From Chthonomonas sp. UBA2785 (GTDB lineage Bacteria > Armatimonadota > Fimbriimonadia > Fimbriimonadales > Fimbriimonadaceae): DNA of 48,356 bases. Shown here in pieces: positions 38,934 through 46,239 of the stretch. The stretch lies in NCBI GenBank assembly GCA_002352215.1, contig DEIB01000027.1, positions 1 to 48,356 on the forward strand, written 5' to 3'. Under the pieces are notes generated by a model that did no database searches, was not told the origin of the DNA, and saw only the letters and a list, made by a program, of their open reading frames with translations. How positions within the stretch are numbered: position 1 is the first letter of the stretch; every line of letters begins with the position of its first letter. A program made the translations under genes and the position numbers.

Positions 38934-41441
38934 ATGCATTTATTTTCGCGTAAAGGAGCCTTGCTCGCGGCGCTCGCCGTGATGGCGGGGGCTTCTGCTC
39001 CAGCTCAAGCCAACTGGGAGTTGGTGAATCGGTACACCACCGATTACCTCCGCCCCTCTATCTACAGCCTTTCGCTGACGCCTTCGTTTATTCAAGATAC
39101 GGACGAGTTTTGGTACGCCTGGCGTTCGAGCGATGGCTTCCGCTATTGGCGAGTGAACCCGGACAAGCGCACCAAGCGCCCACTGGTGGACAGTGTGAAA
39201 CTGGCGGCGCAACTTTCCGAAGTCAGCCGTAAGCCGTACGACACCAGCAACCTCGACCTCCAGCAAATCTCTTTTGTGGACAAGAGCACGACCGTCATCC
39301 GGTTTGTGATTGGCGAAGAACGATTCGAATACGACACCGAAAAGGAGACTCTCAAGTCGCTCGGCCCCGTGCGTCCGCCCCAACAAGGCGGGACGGCCGT
39401 CAACCGCTTTGGCCGCAACCAAGAGGGCCAGCGGGTAGGGAACCAGACGCCGCCTTCGGAAGATGTCACCAATCGCCCCTTCGGCAACTACGCCCCGGAT
39501 AAGAAGCGCTACGTCTATGCCCTCGACCACAACCTCTACTATGTTGAGATCGTGGATGGCAAGGAAACAGAGCCGGTCCAGCTGAGTAAAGACGGCGCAG
39601 AAGAGTACAGCTTCGGCGGTGGTGGCCGCTTTGGGGGTGGCCAACAAGGTGAACAACAAGGCCAAGGCCAGGGCCGCGAACGCCGCACCCGCCCGGGTGT
39701 GACCTGGAGCCAAGATAGCGCCCGCTTCTACGCCATGCGGTTCGACCGCCGCAAGGTCAAGGATCTGTGGCTCGTCAACTCGCTGGCCATGCCGCGCCCC
39801 ACGCTGCTCACTTACAAGTACGAAATGCCGGGCGAGCCCGACGTGACGCAGCAAGAACTGCACGTGTTCACCACGGCCACCAAGGAACTGGCGAAGGCGA
39901 AGGTGGATAAGTACAAGGATCAGCAGATGTTTGACATCCACTGGCAAGAAACCACCAGTGACTCTCTCCGCCTGGTCCGCCGGGATCGCCTACAGCGCAA
40001 CATGGAGCTGATTGAGCTCGACCTCAAGACCAACGACGTCAAGGTTCTGCTCACCGAGTCCGTGGAAAACGCCTACCTCGAACGTCGCCCGGTGCGCTAC
40101 ATCAAGCCCGGCGGCGACTTCATCTGGTGGAGCGAACGCACGGGTTGGGGCCACCTCTACCTGTATTCCAACGATGGCAAGCTGAAGCACGCCATCACCA
40201 GCGGGCCGTGGCGCGTCGAGGGCCTCACGGACTTTGATGACAAGAAGAACGAGATTTTCCTGGCGTCCTTCGGTCGCGAAGCCAATGAGAACCCCTATTA
40301 CCGGCATAATTACCGGGTAAACCTAGATGGTTCCGGCCTCACTTTGCTCGATCCGGGCAATGCCGACCAGAGCACCACGCTCACGCCCAGCAAGAACTTT
40401 GCCGTCAGCGTTTACAGCCGCATCGACATGGCCCCCGAGGCCGTGGTGCGCGATCGCAGCGGCAAGGTGATCATGGAACTGGAGAAGGCTGACCTCTCCC
40501 GCCTGTACGAAACGGGCTGGAAGATGCCGGAAACCTTTAAGGTCAAGGCCGCCGACGGCGTGACGGACATCTACGGCAACCTGTGGAAGCCTTTCGACTT
40601 CGACGCCCGCAAGAAGTACCCGATCATCGCCTACGTCTATCCCGGTCCGCAGACCGAGAGCGTGACGGCCAATTTCTCGCCGACCATCAGCATGCAGCGC
40701 CTGGCGCAACTAGGCTTCATCGTCATCCAAATCGGCAACCGAGGCGGCAACCCGGCTCGATCCAACGCCTACCACTCGTATGGTTACTACAACCTGCGCG
40801 ACTACGGTCTAGCCGACAAGAAGGCGGGCATGGAGCAACTGGCGGCGCGCCACAGCTTCATCGACATCTCGCGCACGGGGATCTACGGTCACTCGGGCGG
40901 GGGATTCATGACGGCGGCGGCCCTGTTGTTGCCCCCGTTCAATGAGTTCTTCAAGGTCGGTGTGAGCAGCGCGGGTAACCACGACAACAACGTCTACAAC
41001 AGCAACTGGAGCGAGCAGCACCACGGGCTGCGCGAAGTGCCGGTGACGCAGGGCCAAGGCCAAGCGGGCCAAGGCGCCGCTACGGGCCGCACGGCTCCGG
41101 AAGAGCTGTTCGTTGACGAAGCGCCGCAGGAGCAAACCGGCACCGGTACCAAGTTCGAGATCAAGGTGCCGACCAATGCCGAACTTGCCGCCAACCTCAA
41201 GGGCAACCTGATGCTGGTGCACGGGGACATGGATAACAACGTCCACCCGGTGGGCACGATCCGGCTGATCAATGCGCTCATTCGCGCTAACAAGCGGTTC
41301 GAGATGATCTTCCTGCCGGGGCAAGCCCACGGCTTCGGGGATATGAACCCTTACTTCACGCAACGGATGTTTGAATACTTCGCCCAGCACCTGCTGGACG
41401 AACGCATTCCGTCCGGCGCGGACATGGTCGTTCGCCCGTAA
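38934..41441 (+). CDS. Secreted S9 (DPP-IV-like) prolyl peptidase
   Basis: An 835-aa exported serine peptidase. The signal peptide is MHLFSRKGALLAALAVMAGA. An eight-bladed-propeller-type region (about 30-560; YWRVNPDKRTKRPLV, KDLWLVNSLAMPRP, GDFIWWSERTGWGHLYLY) precedes the alpha/beta-hydrolase domain. The catalytic triad is Ser654 (GIYGHSGGGFM), Asp767 (HGDMDNNVHP) and His799 (PGQAHGFGD). Two Gln/Gly-rich low-complexity inserts (around residues 240 and 705) are unusual. DPP-IV-like enzymes remove N-terminal dipeptides after Pro. ATG 38934 is preferred; an ATG at 38889, within the hairpin region, would add an Arg-rich extension. Confidence 0.9.
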   Translation: MHLFSRKGALLAALAVMAGASAPAQANWELVNRYTTDYLRPSIYSLSLTPSFIQDTDEFWYAWRSSDGFRYWRVNPDKRTKRPLVDSVKLAAQLSEVSRKPYDTSNLDLQQISFVDKSTTVIRFVIGEERFEYDTEKETLKSLGPVRPPQQGGTAVNRFGRNQEGQRVGNQTPPSEDVTNRPFGNYAPDKKRYVYALDHNLYYVEIVDGKETEPVQLSKDGAEEYSFGGGGRFGGGQQGEQQGQGQGRERRTRPGVTWSQDSARFYAMRFDRRKVKDLWLVNSLAMPRPTLLTYKYEMPGEPDVTQQELHVFTTATKELAKAKVDKYKDQQMFDIHWQETTSDSLRLVRRDRLQRNMELIELDLKTNDVKVLLTESVENAYLERRPVRYIKPGGDFIWWSERTGWGHLYLYSNDGKLKHAITSGPWRVEGLTDFDDKKNEIFLASFGREANENPYYRHNYRVNLDGSGLTLLDPGNADQSTTLTPSKNFAVSVYSRIDMAPEAVVRDRSGKVIMELEKADLSRLYETGWKMPETFKVKAADGVTDIYGNLWKPFDFDARKKYPIIAYVYPGPQTESVTANFSPTISMQRLAQLGFIVIQIGNRGGNPARSNAYHSYGYYNLRDYGLADKKAGMEQLAARHSFIDISRTGIYGHSGGGFMTAAALLLPPFNEFFKVGVSSAGNHDNNVYNSNWSEQHHGLREVPVTQGQGQAGQGAATGRTAPEELFVDEAPQEQTGTGTKFEIKVPTNAELAANLKGNLMLVHGDMDNNVHPVGTIRLINALIRANKRFEMIFLPGQAHGFGDMNPYFTQRMFEYFAQHLLDERIPSGADMVVRP

Positions 41442-41464
41442 CCCACGGGCTGAACGCAAAGCAA

Positions 41465-41497
41465 CGAAACCCTCGCCGATCTTAGGCGAGGGTTTCG
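41465..41497. terminator. Bidirectional terminator hairpin; aroG stop codon in the loop
   Basis: A perfect 13-bp stem (CGAAACCCTCGCC / GGCGAGGGTTTCG) with a 7-nt loop (GATCTTA). The loop holds the TAA of the minus-strand DAHP synthase gene (41482-41484), so one arm encodes its last residues. It lies 23 bp past the convergent S9 peptidase stop. Confidence 0.8.
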
Positions 41498-42522
41498 AAC
41501 GTTGCCAGGGTGCTTTCCCAGCTCAGGCAGCCATCGGTGATGCTCTGGCCGTAAACCAGGGGCTGCCCGGATTCCAAGGACTGCTTGCCGCCCACGAGGT
41601 TGCTCTCCATCATGATGCCCACGATGGGGGAGGTGCCGGTGGCGCGTTGGCGTACCACGTCGGCGGCGATTTCCGGCTGGCGTTCGGGGTCGCGGCGGCT
41701 GTTGGCGTGGCTCAGGTCCACCATCACGCGCTCCGGCAGCCCAGCTTTGCGCAGTTTGCCCGCGGCATCGCTCACGGATTTCTCGTCGTAGTTCGGCGTC
41801 TTGCCGCCCCGCAGAATGATGTGGCAATCCCGGTTGCCGCGCGTCTCCACGATGGCGCTATGCCCGCCCTTGGTGACGGAAAGGAACGAGTGCGGGTGCT
41901 GGGCCGCCAAGATCGCATCCACCGCGATATCCAGGTTCCCGTTGGTGCCGTTCTTGAACCCGACCGGGCAGCTGAGCCCGCTGGCGAGTTCACGGTGCAC
42001 TTGGCTCTCGGTGGTACGCGCGCCAATGGCCCCCCAGCTCACAAGGTCCGCCACGTACTGCGGCGAGATCATATCCAGGAACTCAGTAGCCACCGGCACA
42101 CCCATCTCCGTGATCTCCATCAGCAGGCGACGGGCCTGGCGCAAACCGTAGTTGATGTCGAACGAGCCATCCAAGTGCGGGTCGTTGATGAACCCCTTCC
42201 AGCCCACCGTGGTGCGCGGCTTCTCAAAGTACACACGCATCACCAGTTCAATGCGGCCGGCGAGCTGCTGGCGCACCTGGGCGAGGCGCTGGGCGTATTC
42301 GAGCGCCGCGTCCATGTCGTGGATGCTGCACGGGCCACTGATGACGAGCAGACGCGGGTCCTCGCGCTGGAGAATGCGGATGATGGTGGCGCGGGATTCG
42401 GCGATGAAGGCGGCGTTGGCCTCCGTCACTAAGAACTCTCGGACAAGGTGGGCCGGGGGGGCTAACTCGCGGATTCCGGCAATCCGCAGGTCATCAATTT
42501 GGGGTCGGCCAGGGGTCCTCAT
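41482..42522 (-). CDS. aroG: 3-deoxy-7-phosphoheptulonate synthase (DAHP synthase)
   Basis: A 346-aa class I-alpha DAHP synthase, first enzyme of the shikimate pathway (phosphoenolpyruvate + erythrose 4-phosphate to DAHP). Signatures are LLVISGPCSIHD with the metal Cys, VMRVYFEKPRTTVGWKG, FINDPHLDGSFDIN, SWGAIGARTTESQVHRELAS, GFKNGTNG, TKGGHSAIVETRGN and VMVDLSHANS. Length and N-terminal helix match the feedback-regulated AroF/G/H type, so end-product inhibition by an aromatic amino acid is likely; which one cannot be read. TAGACT and GAGAGGCG lie upstream, so this gene has a leader with a ribosome site. Confidence 0.95.
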   Translation of the reverse strand: MRTPGRPQIDDLRIAGIRELAPPAHLVREFLVTEANAAFIAESRATIIRILQREDPRLLVISGPCSIHDMDAALEYAQRLAQVRQQLAGRIELVMRVYFEKPRTTVGWKGFINDPHLDGSFDINYGLRQARRLLMEITEMGVPVATEFLDMISPQYVADLVSWGAIGARTTESQVHRELASGLSCPVGFKNGTNGNLDIAVDAILAAQHPHSFLSVTKGGHSAIVETRGNRDCHIILRGGKTPNYDEKSVSDAAGKLRKAGLPERVMVDLSHANSRRDPERQPEIAADVVRQRATGTSPIVGIMMESNLVGGKQSLESGQPLVYGQSITDGCLSWESTLATFETLA

Positions 42523-42594
42523 GCGCTCGCCTCTCTAGTCTACGGCCCGGCGGCGTGACTCCCTCGGGCGGCGGGGCCGAACTACCGGGCGAGC

Positions 42595-43602
42595 TTAGGC
42601 CTCAATGCTCTTCATCCGGCCCGCCACGAGGGTGACGGCATCGTTGAGCGTGATGACGCCCACCACGGCTTGGTTCTCATCCTCCACCAGCGTCATCTTG
42701 GTCTCCCGGGCGCGGAGGGTTTCAAAGAGGTCAATGGCCGATTGCTTCTCGTTCAACCGCGGCAATTCGGAGAGTAGAGAAGTCAGGGGTACATCTTCTC
42801 CGCAGTACCAATCGCGAACGCGCAGGAGGCCCGCGGTGTCCTCCCATCCGCCCCGGAACACCGGCAAGTAGGAGTGAGAAGATTGCCGAATGGCTTCTTC
42901 CATGCGCTTACGATCCCAGTTGAGGTCCAGTGCTTCGATTTCGGCGATGGGAGTCATCACTTCGCCGCATGTGCGCTCGCTGAGTTGGAAGGCATTCTGC
43001 ACAAACTCGCTCTCCCGCTTATCAATGGCTCCGCTTCGAATGCCTTCTCGAATCAGGGTGAGCAGGTCTTGTTCCGTAACCCGGGCCCCCAAGCGTGCCC
43101 GCCGATTCACGGCATCCTCGGCGATCTTGCTGGTCCGGCTGACCAGCCACGCGAGGGGCCGGGTGATGCGGATGAGCCAATAGAAGGGTTTGGCAAACCA
43201 AAGGGCGATGGCGTCGGCGTGGTCGAACCCGATCTGCTTAGGGATGACATTGGTGACGATGAGGGCCGCGATGGTCATCACTATGAGGGTGAGGCCGCCT
43301 GCGACGGGCTCAGCATGGGCTTGTTGAATCCATGACTGTGCCAAGAACCACTGCGTGACGCTGGGCGTAAGTTGGTTGCTGATGATGGCCCCGAGGAGGA
43401 AGTTGGCGGCGGTGGCTAGCACCTGGCCGGCGGCCAAGAACGCCACCGGAGAGCGCTGGTAAACCAACACCAGCCGCCCCGCATGGTTGCCCGCCTCGTG
43501 GGCTTGTCGCATCCGCTCGACGCGGGCACTGAAGGTGGCCATCTCGGCGGCGGAGATCAGCGCCGACACCAAGAAGAGAATCAGAATCTCCACCCAAACC
43601 AT
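42595..43602 (-). CDS. CNNM/CorC-type membrane transporter (hemolysin-related)
   Basis: A 335-aa protein. The N-terminal CNNM (DUF21) domain has about four membrane segments (ILILFLVSALISAAEMATFS, VLATAANFLLGAIIS, GGLTLIVMTIAALIVTNVIP). The acidic helix EQDLLTLIREGIRSGAIDKR and the FQLSERTCGEVMTP block then lead into a CBS-domain pair (HSYLPVFRGG, MTLVEDENQAVVGVITLNDA). There is no CorC_HlyC C-terminal domain, so it is a short form. Members move Mg(II) or related cations, with CBS domains binding ATP. ATG 43602 is chosen over an in-frame start at 43764, which runs across the divergent gene. Confidence 0.9.
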   Translation of the reverse strand: MVWVEILILFLVSALISAAEMATFSARVERMRQAHEAGNHAGRLVLVYQRSPVAFLAAGQVLATAANFLLGAIISNQLTPSVTQWFLAQSWIQQAHAEPVAGGLTLIVMTIAALIVTNVIPKQIGFDHADAIALWFAKPFYWLIRITRPLAWLVSRTSKIAEDAVNRRARLGARVTEQDLLTLIREGIRSGAIDKRESEFVQNAFQLSERTCGEVMTPIAEIEALDLNWDRKRMEEAIRQSSHSYLPVFRGGWEDTAGLLRVRDWYCGEDVPLTSLLSELPRLNEKQSAIDLFETLRARETKMTLVEDENQAVVGVITLNDAVTLVAGRMKSIEA

Positions 43603-43651
43603 CACCGATGAGACGCACGATCGGGGGGAGAGGATGCGGAGCCTTTTTCGG

Positions 43652-43657
43652 TATACA
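43652..43657 (+). promoter_or_regulatory. Candidate -10 box (TATACA), leaderless
   Basis: TATACA ends 6 nt before the ATG at 43664. It supports that start over an in-frame ATG at 43634. The last base departs from TANNNT. Confidence 0.4.
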
Positions 43658-43663
43658 CCAAGC

Positions 43664-44185
43664 ATGGGACTTGCCACTCTCTTTGCCCATGCCGCCCTCT
43701 TGGCGGCTTCGGCGCAAACGGCCCCCGCTTCCCCCGATCTGACCACGATTGACGGCACCATCAAGGAGCTTTACGCGGTCATCAGCCGCCCCACGCCAGG
43801 CCCGCGAGATTGGGATCGTTTCAAGAATCTCTTTGACCCGCATGCGCGAATTGTGGTGAACGGGATGTCCGGCCAAGACCCATCAAAGTCGTACTTTGGC
43901 AGCCTTAGCCCGGAAGAATACAAAACTCAGAATGCGAGTGTGCTAGAGCGTACGGCCTTCACCGAGCGTGAACTTGGACGCGAGACCACGGTGTTTGGCG
44001 AAGTCGCCCAAGTGGCTTCTAGTTACGAAACCACGATTGGCGAAGCCCCTTCCCAGCGATTCCAGCGAGGGATCAACTTCATCCAGCTCTACTACAAGGG
44101 AGGGCGTTGGTACATCCTGTCCATCCTCTATCGCCCCGCTGACGCCCAGAACCCCATTCCCGCGCGCCTCCTGCCGCCCCGGTAA
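43664..44185 (+). CDS. Secreted NTF2-like protein, 173 aa
   Basis: The signal peptide (GLATLFAHAALLAASAQTA) is followed by an NTF2/SnoaL-like domain: TTIDGTIKELYAVISRPTPG, FKNLFDPHARIVVNG, then the sheet strands TVFGEVAQVASSYETTIGE, INFIQLYYKGGRWYILSILY. The last block is the characteristic NTF2-like end. Its location outside the cytoplasm is predicted; its role is unknown. An alternative ATG at 43634 would add MRSLFRYTPS with two Arg, also compatible with export. It is divergent from the CNNM gene with a 61-bp gap, and the small S4 gene follows after 10 bp. Confidence 0.8.
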   Translation: MGLATLFAHAALLAASAQTAPASPDLTTIDGTIKELYAVISRPTPGPRDWDRFKNLFDPHARIVVNGMSGQDPSKSYFGSLSPEEYKTQNASVLERTAFTERELGRETTVFGEVAQVASSYETTIGEAPSQRFQRGINFIQLYYKGGRWYILSILYRPADAQNPIPARLLPPR

Positions 44186-44195
44186 GCTGGGGGGC

Positions 44196-44423
44196 ATGAC
44201 CTTCGAGACCTTTCGCATCCACAGCGAGTTCATCACGCTCGGCCAGCTTCTCAAAGCGGCCGACGTGGTGCAATCCGGCGGCGATGTGAAGTGGTTCCTC
44301 TCGCAGGCCGACATCAAAGTCAACGACGAGCCGGACAACCGGCGCGGCCGCAAGCTTTACCCAGGCGACCGCATTGTGATTGACTTCGAGCTCGAACTCG
44401 AGATCACCAGTCCAGCGCGTTAA
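44196..44423 (+). CDS. yaaA: S4-domain RNA-binding protein (YaaA-like)
   Basis: A 75-aa single S4 domain: RIHSEFITLGQLLKAADVVQ, GGDVKWFLSQADIKVNDEPD and NRRGRKLYPGDRIVID. This is the RlbA/YaaA family, whose members bind structured RNA and in Gram-positives usually lie between dnaN and recF, with links to ribosome assembly. Here it is far from any replication gene and 10 bp after the NTF2-like gene, which is an uncommon context. TAAGCT ends 7 nt before the ATG, and a G-rich stretch lies between. The 3' end overlaps the convergent serine hydrolase gene by 20 bp. Confidence 0.88.
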   Translation: MTFETFRIHSEFITLGQLLKAADVVQSGGDVKWFLSQADIKVNDEPDNRRGRKLYPGDRIVIDFELELEITSPAR

Positions 44424-45456
44424 GCGTGCGGCCCAGCGCGGCCGGGTTGTAGCTGCCCGTCGTGTTGCCCAGCACCACCACCACGCGCTCCTTGGCCAGG
44501 TCAATCATCAGGTGAGTGCGGGCCCCTGGCTGGCTGCCCCCGTGCTGCAGCACATTGGCTTCGCCCAGGTCCCATCCCAGTCCATATTCCGTCTGGGTGC
44601 CGTTCTTTAGTGTGCGCGGCGTGCCCATGAGCTTGAGGCTCGCGGGCGTCACCAGTTTGCCGGACCGCACCGCTTCGCCCCAGCGGGCCAGCCCTCGGGC
44701 GGTGCTCTCCATGCCGCCGCCGCCGTACTTCCAACTTAGGTCGTCGCGGAAGGTATTCAGGCGCGGCACGCCCAGGCCGTTCTGCTCGTAGATCCGGTTG
44801 CGCGGGGTTGCCAGGCTCTGGTCTTCCACGTCCAGCTCGCCCCCGGCGGGCGTAAACACTTCTCGGCGCATGTAGCTCACAAAGTCGCGTCCGGAGGCTG
44901 TTTCCATGGCCCGCGCCACCACCGTAAAGGCGTGGGTGCTGTACATATAGCGCGTGTTGGGCTCCCACAACAACGGGCTTTTGATGAGCACGGCATTGGC
45001 CTCGCGGGCCGTGGCAAAGTGGGTGCGGCCATCCGGGTTAATGCCTCCGGCGTAGTGCCGGAAGCCGCCGGTGTGGCTAAGCAGTTGCGCCACCGACACC
45101 GGGGCCGTGTTGGCGGGCCACTCGGGCACGTACCGGCGGCTGTCGGCGTCCAGGTCCAGCTTGCCCCGCTCGGCCAGGCGCATGGCCCCCACCGCCGTGA
45201 TTGGCTTACTGATGCTGGCCAGGCGGAACCGGGTCTCCGGTTGCACGCGCTCCTCACGCTCGCGGTCGGCGAAGCCGGTTTGGTAGTCAAAAACCAGTTT
45301 CCCCTTGTCCATTACCGCGACCGACATGCCCACCACTTGATGCTCGCGGCTGAATTCGATCACCGCCAATTCGGCTCGGGAGACGACCGCCGCCGGGGCG
45401 GTGGAGGTCGGAGCAGGGATCGCCCCGCTCAGGACCAGCAAGAACGCAAGGCTCAC
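44404..45456 (-). CDS. Class C beta-lactamase-family serine hydrolase
   Basis: A 350-aa exported hydrolase of the beta-lactamase/D-Ala-D-Ala carboxypeptidase fold. The signal peptide (SLAFLLVLSGAIPAPTS) is followed by the SxxK motif S81-I-S-K84 in FRLASISKPITAVGAM. A YST triad stands in place of the common YxN (RYMYSTHAFTVV), and the HxG-type third motif is LQHGGSQPGARTH. Substrate range is broad in this family (peptidoglycan, esters, D-amino acids), and beta-lactam resistance should not be assumed. It starts with GTG; TAATTT ends 6 nt before it. The 3' end overlaps the S4 gene. Confidence 0.88.
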   Translation of the reverse strand: MSLAFLLVLSGAIPAPTSTAPAAVVSRAELAVIEFSREHQVVGMSVAVMDKGKLVFDYQTGFADREREERVQPETRFRLASISKPITAVGAMRLAERGKLDLDADSRRYVPEWPANTAPVSVAQLLSHTGGFRHYAGGINPDGRTHFATAREANAVLIKSPLLWEPNTRYMYSTHAFTVVARAMETASGRDFVSYMRREVFTPAGGELDVEDQSLATPRNRIYEQNGLGVPRLNTFRDDLSWKYGGGGMESTARGLARWGEAVRSGKLVTPASLKLMGTPRTLKNGTQTEYGLGWDLGEANVLQHGGSQPGARTHLMIDLAKERVVVVLGNTTGSYNPAALGRTLNALDW

Positions 45457-45462
45457 GGAAAC

Positions 45463-45468
45463 AAATTA
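45463..45468 (-). promoter_or_regulatory. Candidate -10 box (TAATTT), leaderless
   Basis: TAATTT on the minus strand ends 6 nt before the GTG at 45456 in the 69-bp divergent gap with msrA. Confidence 0.5.
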
Positions 45469-45514
45469 CCAGGTGGCGGGGCCTAGCGTTGCGCACCGGT
45501 CTACGAAGCGAACG

Positions 45515-45520
45515 TATGAT
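45515..45520 (+). promoter_or_regulatory. Candidate -10 box (TATGAT) of msrA, leaderless
   Basis: TATGAT ends 5 nt before the ATG at 45526. There is no Shine-Dalgarno sequence. Confidence 0.5.
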
Positions 45521-45525
45521 AAGTC

Positions 45526-46239
45526 ATGCGGTTTGCCACTTTAGCGGCCCTCGTCAGTGCCCTTGCCGTCAGCGCATGGGGATGTGTCGCCTCGGTAGCC
45601 CCGCCGAATTCCAGCATGAACTCCGTCGAATCCAACCCGCCCCGCGCCATCCCCGAAGGCCAGCAAGCGCTCGTCCTGGGGGGCGGCTGCTTCTGGTGCA
45701 TCGAAGTCCTGTTTGAAGAACTCAAGGGCGTCACGTTCGTCGAGAACGGCTACGCCGGCGGGGACAAAGCGGGCGTAACCTACCGAGAAATCGGGACGGG
45801 CACCACGGGCCACGCGGAGGTCATCCGGATCGTCTATGACCCCAAGGTGATTACCACCGAAGACCTGCTCCGGATCTTCTTCACCGTCCACGACCCGACT
45901 TCAAAGGATCGCCAAGGCGGCGACGTCGGTCCGCAATACCGGTCGGTGATCTTCTTTGAGAACGACGCCGACAAGGTGCGAGCGCTGGCGATCATGGAAG
46001 AGATCACCAAGGCCGACATCTGGGAGCGACCCCTGGTGACGACCCTGGAACCGCTGAAGAACTACACGCGGGCCGAAGAGTATCACCAGGACTACTACGC
46101 CAAGTACGAAACCGCCACTGAAGCCGAACGCGCCAACATGAACGCGGGCTACTGCAATGCGGTGATCTCGCCCAAGGTGCTCAAGTTCCGCGAGAAGTTT
46201 GCGGATCGCCTCAAGACCAGCGGCGCCGGCTCAAGGTAG
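45526..46239 (+). CDS. msrA: Exported peptide methionine sulfoxide reductase MsrA
   Basis: A 237-aa MsrA reducing the S-epimer of methionine sulfoxide. The catalytic motif GGGCFWCIEVLF holds nucleophile Cys55. GVTFVENGYAGGDKAGVTY, TGHAEVIRIVYDP and the QYRSVIFF block complete the fold, and the resolving Cys lies in NAGYCNAVISPKV. An N-terminal hydrophobic segment (FATLAALVSALAVSAW) ending in GC at Cys20 predicts export, probably as a lipoprotein with a non-canonical lipobox, so it would repair periplasmic or envelope proteins. No MsrB is fused or adjacent. The 3' end overlaps the convergent Nif3-like gene by 9 bp. Confidence 0.93.
   Translation: MRFATLAALVSALAVSAWGCVASVAPPNSSMNSVESNPPRAIPEGQQALVLGGGCFWCIEVLFEELKGVTFVENGYAGGDKAGVTYREIGTGTTGHAEVIRIVYDPKVITTEDLLRIFFTVHDPTSKDRQGGDVGPQYRSVIFFENDADKVRALAIMEEITKADIWERPLVTTLEPLKNYTRAEEYHQDYYAKYETATEAERANMNAGYCNAVISPKVLKFREKFADRLKTSGAGSR

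Noticed and set aside
41371..42432. 353-codon open frame antisense to the DAHP synthase gene
   Set aside because: DAHP synthase on the other strand is unmistakable; the frame has no recognisable domain.
44404..45456. Antibiotic resistance role for the serine hydrolase
   Set aside because: The SxxK motif shows only the fold. The YxN motif is altered and most family members are not beta-lactamases.
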